Shown here: positions 62,241-64,000 of the stretch, piece after piece
How the letters are laid out: each line of letters opens with the position of its first letter
Numbering within the stretch: the first letter of the stretch is position 1
Program-made: the position numbers and the translations under genes
The notes under the pieces: model-generated
Seen by the model: only the letters and a program-made list of their open reading frames with translations
What the model was told of the DNA's origin: nothing
Database searches by the model: none
Source of the DNA: Streptomyces sp. 378
Lineage (GTDB): Bacteria > Actinomycetota > Actinomycetes > Streptomycetales > Streptomycetaceae
Reading direction: 5' to 3'
DNA length: 64,000 nucleotides
Assembly (NCBI RefSeq): GCF_030124145.1
Contig: NZ_JASKMS010000031.1
Location: forward strand, 1 to 64,000

Positions 62241-64000
62241 GTGCACGACACCGGCACGGGAAGCACGGGAAACACCGCCCAGCCCTCCAGACGCACCGTC
62301 CTGGCCGCCACGGCCGGCGCCACCGCCGCCCTCGCGGCCCCCGGGCCCGCGTACGCGGCGGCCCCGGACGACAGCCGGCTGCGCGCCCTCATCTCCCGCA
62401 TGACGCTTCCGGAGAAGGTCGGCCAGCTCTTCGTGATGCGGGTCTACGGCCACTCCGCCACCGCCCCCGACCAGGCCGACATCGACGCCAACCTCAAGGA
62501 GATCGGGGTCCGCACGGCCGCCGAGCTGGTGGCGAGGTACCGGGTCGGCGGCATCATCTACTTCACCTGGGCGCACAACACCCGTGAGCCGCACCAGATC
62601 GCCGAGCTGTCCAACGGCATCCAGAAGGCCTCCCTGGAGCTGCCGCGCGGGCTGCCCGTGCTCATCTCCACCGACCAGGAGCACGGGATCGTCGCCCGGG
62701 TGGGCCGGCCGGCGACGCTCTTCCCGGGGGCCATGGCGCTCGGGGCGGGCGGGTCGCGGTCCGACGCCCGCGCGCTCGGCAGGATCGCGGGCGCCGAGCT
62801 GCGGGCGATGGGAATCCGGCAGAACTACTCCCCCGTGGCCGACGTGAACGTCAATCCGGCCAACCCGGTCATCGGTGTGCGGTCCTTCGGCGCCGATCCG
62901 CGGGCGGTGTCCGCGCTGGTGGCCGCCGAGGTCACCGGGTACCAGGGATCCGGCGTCGCCGCGACCGCCAAGCACTTCCCCGGGCACGGGGACACCAACG
63001 TCGACAGCCACACCGGCTTCCCCACCATCACGCACAGCCGGGAACTGTGGGAGAAGCTGGACGCACCGCCGTTCCGGGCGGCGATCGCCGCCGGCATCGA
63101 CTCGATCATGACCGCGCACCTGATGGTCCCGGCCCTCGACGACTCCGGCGACCCGGCCACCCTCTCCCGCCCGATCCTCACCGGAATCCTGCGCGAACGC
63201 CTCGGCTACGACGGGGTCGTGGTCACCGACTCCCTCGGCATGGCGGGCGTGCGGAGCAAGTACGGCGACGCCCGGGTGCCGGTGCTCGCACTGAAGGCGG
63301 GCGTGGACCAGCTGCTCAACCCGCCCGACCTCGACCTCGCCTGGAACGCCGTGCTGACGGCCGTGCACGCGGGTGAGCTCACCGAGGCCCGGCTCGACGA
63401 ATCGATCCTGCGGGTGTTGCGGCTGAAGACCCGACTCGGGCTCTTCCGTGCGCCGTACGTCACTCAGGGCGGTGTGGACCGGGCCGTCGGGACCCGGGCG
63501 CACCGGGCCGCCGCCGACCGGATCGCCGAGCGGACGACCACGCTGCTCGTCAACGAGCGGCGGTTGCTGCCCCTGTCGCGGCGCCGGTCCCCCAAGGTGC
63601 TGGTGACGGGGGCGGATCCGGCCTCGCCGTCGGGCACGACGGGGCCGCCCACCGGTGTGCTCGCCGGCGCGCTGCGCGAACTGGGCTTCACCGCCACCGC
63701 CCTGTCCACCGGCACCGCCCCCTCCGCGGCGGCCATCACGAAGGCGGTCGCGGCGGCGCGGGACGCGGACGCGGTGGTGGTGGCCACGTACAACGTCACG
63801 GCGAGCAGCGGTCAGAGGACGCTGGTGGAGCAGCTCGTGGCCACGGGGAGGCCGGTCGTGGCGGTGGCGATCCGCAACCCGTACGACGTGGCCCTGCTGC
63901 CGTCCGTACCGGCCTGCCTGGCCGCCTACTCCTGGACCGACGTCGAACTGCGGGCCGCCGCACGGGTGATCGCGGGGCGGGTGAGGCCGCGCGGGAAGCT
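62241..64000 (+). CDS. GH3 family glycosidase (beta-N-acetylglucosaminidase/beta-glucosidase-like), 3' end beyond the window
   Basis: From GTG 62241 (GGAAGGAG) the frame is open to the window edge (586 codons). A Tat signal begins SRRTVLAATAGATAALAA. The catalytic barrel has LPVLISTDQEHGIVARVG, KHFPGHGDTNVDSH (NagZ-type loop with a His acid/base) and VVVTDSLGMAGVRSKYG (nucleophile Asp). A C-terminal GH3 domain follows (ERTTTLLVNERRLLPL onward). The K-H-F-P-G-H-G motif favours N-acetylhexosaminidase activity, though the C-terminal domain is unusual for NagZ. It is probably secreted. Confidence 0.9.
   Translation, partial: MHDTGTGSTGNTAQPSRRTVLAATAGATAALAAPGPAYAAAPDDSRLRALISRMTLPEKVGQLFVMRVYGHSATAPDQADIDANLKEIGVRTAAELVARYRVGGIIYFTWAHNTREPHQIAELSNGIQKASLELPRGLPVLISTDQEHGIVARVGRPATLFPGAMALGAGGSRSDARALGRIAGAELRAMGIRQNYSPVADVNVNPANPVIGVRSFGADPRAVSALVAAEVTGYQGSGVAATAKHFPGHGDTNVDSHTGFPTITHSRELWEKLDAPPFRAAIAAGIDSIMTAHLMVPALDDSGDPATLSRPILTGILRERLGYDGVVVTDSLGMAGVRSKYGDARVPVLALKAGVDQLLNPPDLDLAWNAVLTAVHAGELTEARLDESILRVLRLKTRLGLFRAPYVTQGGVDRAVGTRAHRAAADRIAERTTTLLVNERRLLPLSRRRSPKVLVTGADPASPSGTTGPPTGVLAGALRELGFTATALSTGTAPSAAAITKAVAAARDADAVVVATYNVTASSGQRTLVEQLVATGRPVVAVAIRNPYDVALLPSVPACLAAYSWTDVELRAAARVIAGRVRPRGK

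Overview
The window looks like a chromosomal stretch from a Streptomyces (or very close relative). GC is very high. Coding regions show strong third-position GC, many GTG and TTG starts, and 4-base ATGA or GTGA overlaps inside operons. Typical Streptomyces families are present: melC1/melC2 tyrosinase, a DUF397 protein with an Scr1-type regulator, an LAxTG sortase substrate, Wzx/Wzy-type exopolysaccharide genes, citA and recD2. All calls come from reading the sequence; no database search was run.

Bases 1-6300 are accessory and decayed. They hold the 3' part of a tRNA-Gly(CCC) acting as an att remnant, a frameshifted tyrosine integrase reading into it, an intact LysR gene facing an internally deleted carboxymuconolactone decarboxylase, a hemerythrin gene, a serine recombinase scrap, a beta-lactamase-fold hydrolase, two small conserved hypothetical genes and a frameshifted membrane protein. 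Bases 6600-8420 hold the melanin pair melC2/melC1 and a small secreted protein.

Bases 9209-18664 form one tightly packed plus-strand exopolysaccharide operon: glycosyltransferase, initiating sugar-phosphate transferase, Wzy-like polymerase/ligase, MurJ/Wzx-like flippase, polysaccharide deacetylase, second glycosyltransferase, Wzz-like protein and FemAB/GNAT-like acyltransferase. A secreted GH26-like hydrolase converges on it. Bases 18700-24110 carry secreted and cell-wall proteins, among them a GYGDD-repeat LAETG protein and an Asn/Glu/Asp-repeat protein, plus a decayed cold-shock gene.

Bases 24117-27637 encode an ABC-2 permease and an unusual 885-residue protein joining a secreted alpha/beta hydrolase to an ABC ATPase. 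Next come two small peptide genes (39 and 77 codons) of unknown role. Bases 28445-34193 are a myo-inositol catabolic cluster (mmsA/iolA, iolD, iolB, Cgl0159-type protein, iolC) in which iolB is clearly broken. Two perfect TGTCCGGACA palindromes lie in the promoter region next to iolC.

Bases 34643-39232 hold a small HTH gene, six exact-period 57-bp tandem repeats that copy the 3' end of the adjacent zinc alcohol dehydrogenase gene, that gene, and a copper operon (CsoR-type operator, copZ, copA). Bases 39953-43701 hold citA and recD2.

Bases 44681-50521 are a complete ribose operon on the minus strand (LacI regulator, rbsA, a fused permease/binding protein, rbsK, rbsD) with a paired LacI operator in front. 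After several small enzymes and a truncated Scr1 regulator/DUF397 pair, bases 54289-60777 hold a sugar or polyol catabolic set: two TIM-barrel isomerases, a LacI regulator, a Gfo/Idh/MocA dehydrogenase and a DUF993 aldolase-like protein. The window ends with a LysR regulator and a GH3 glycosidase that runs off the edge.
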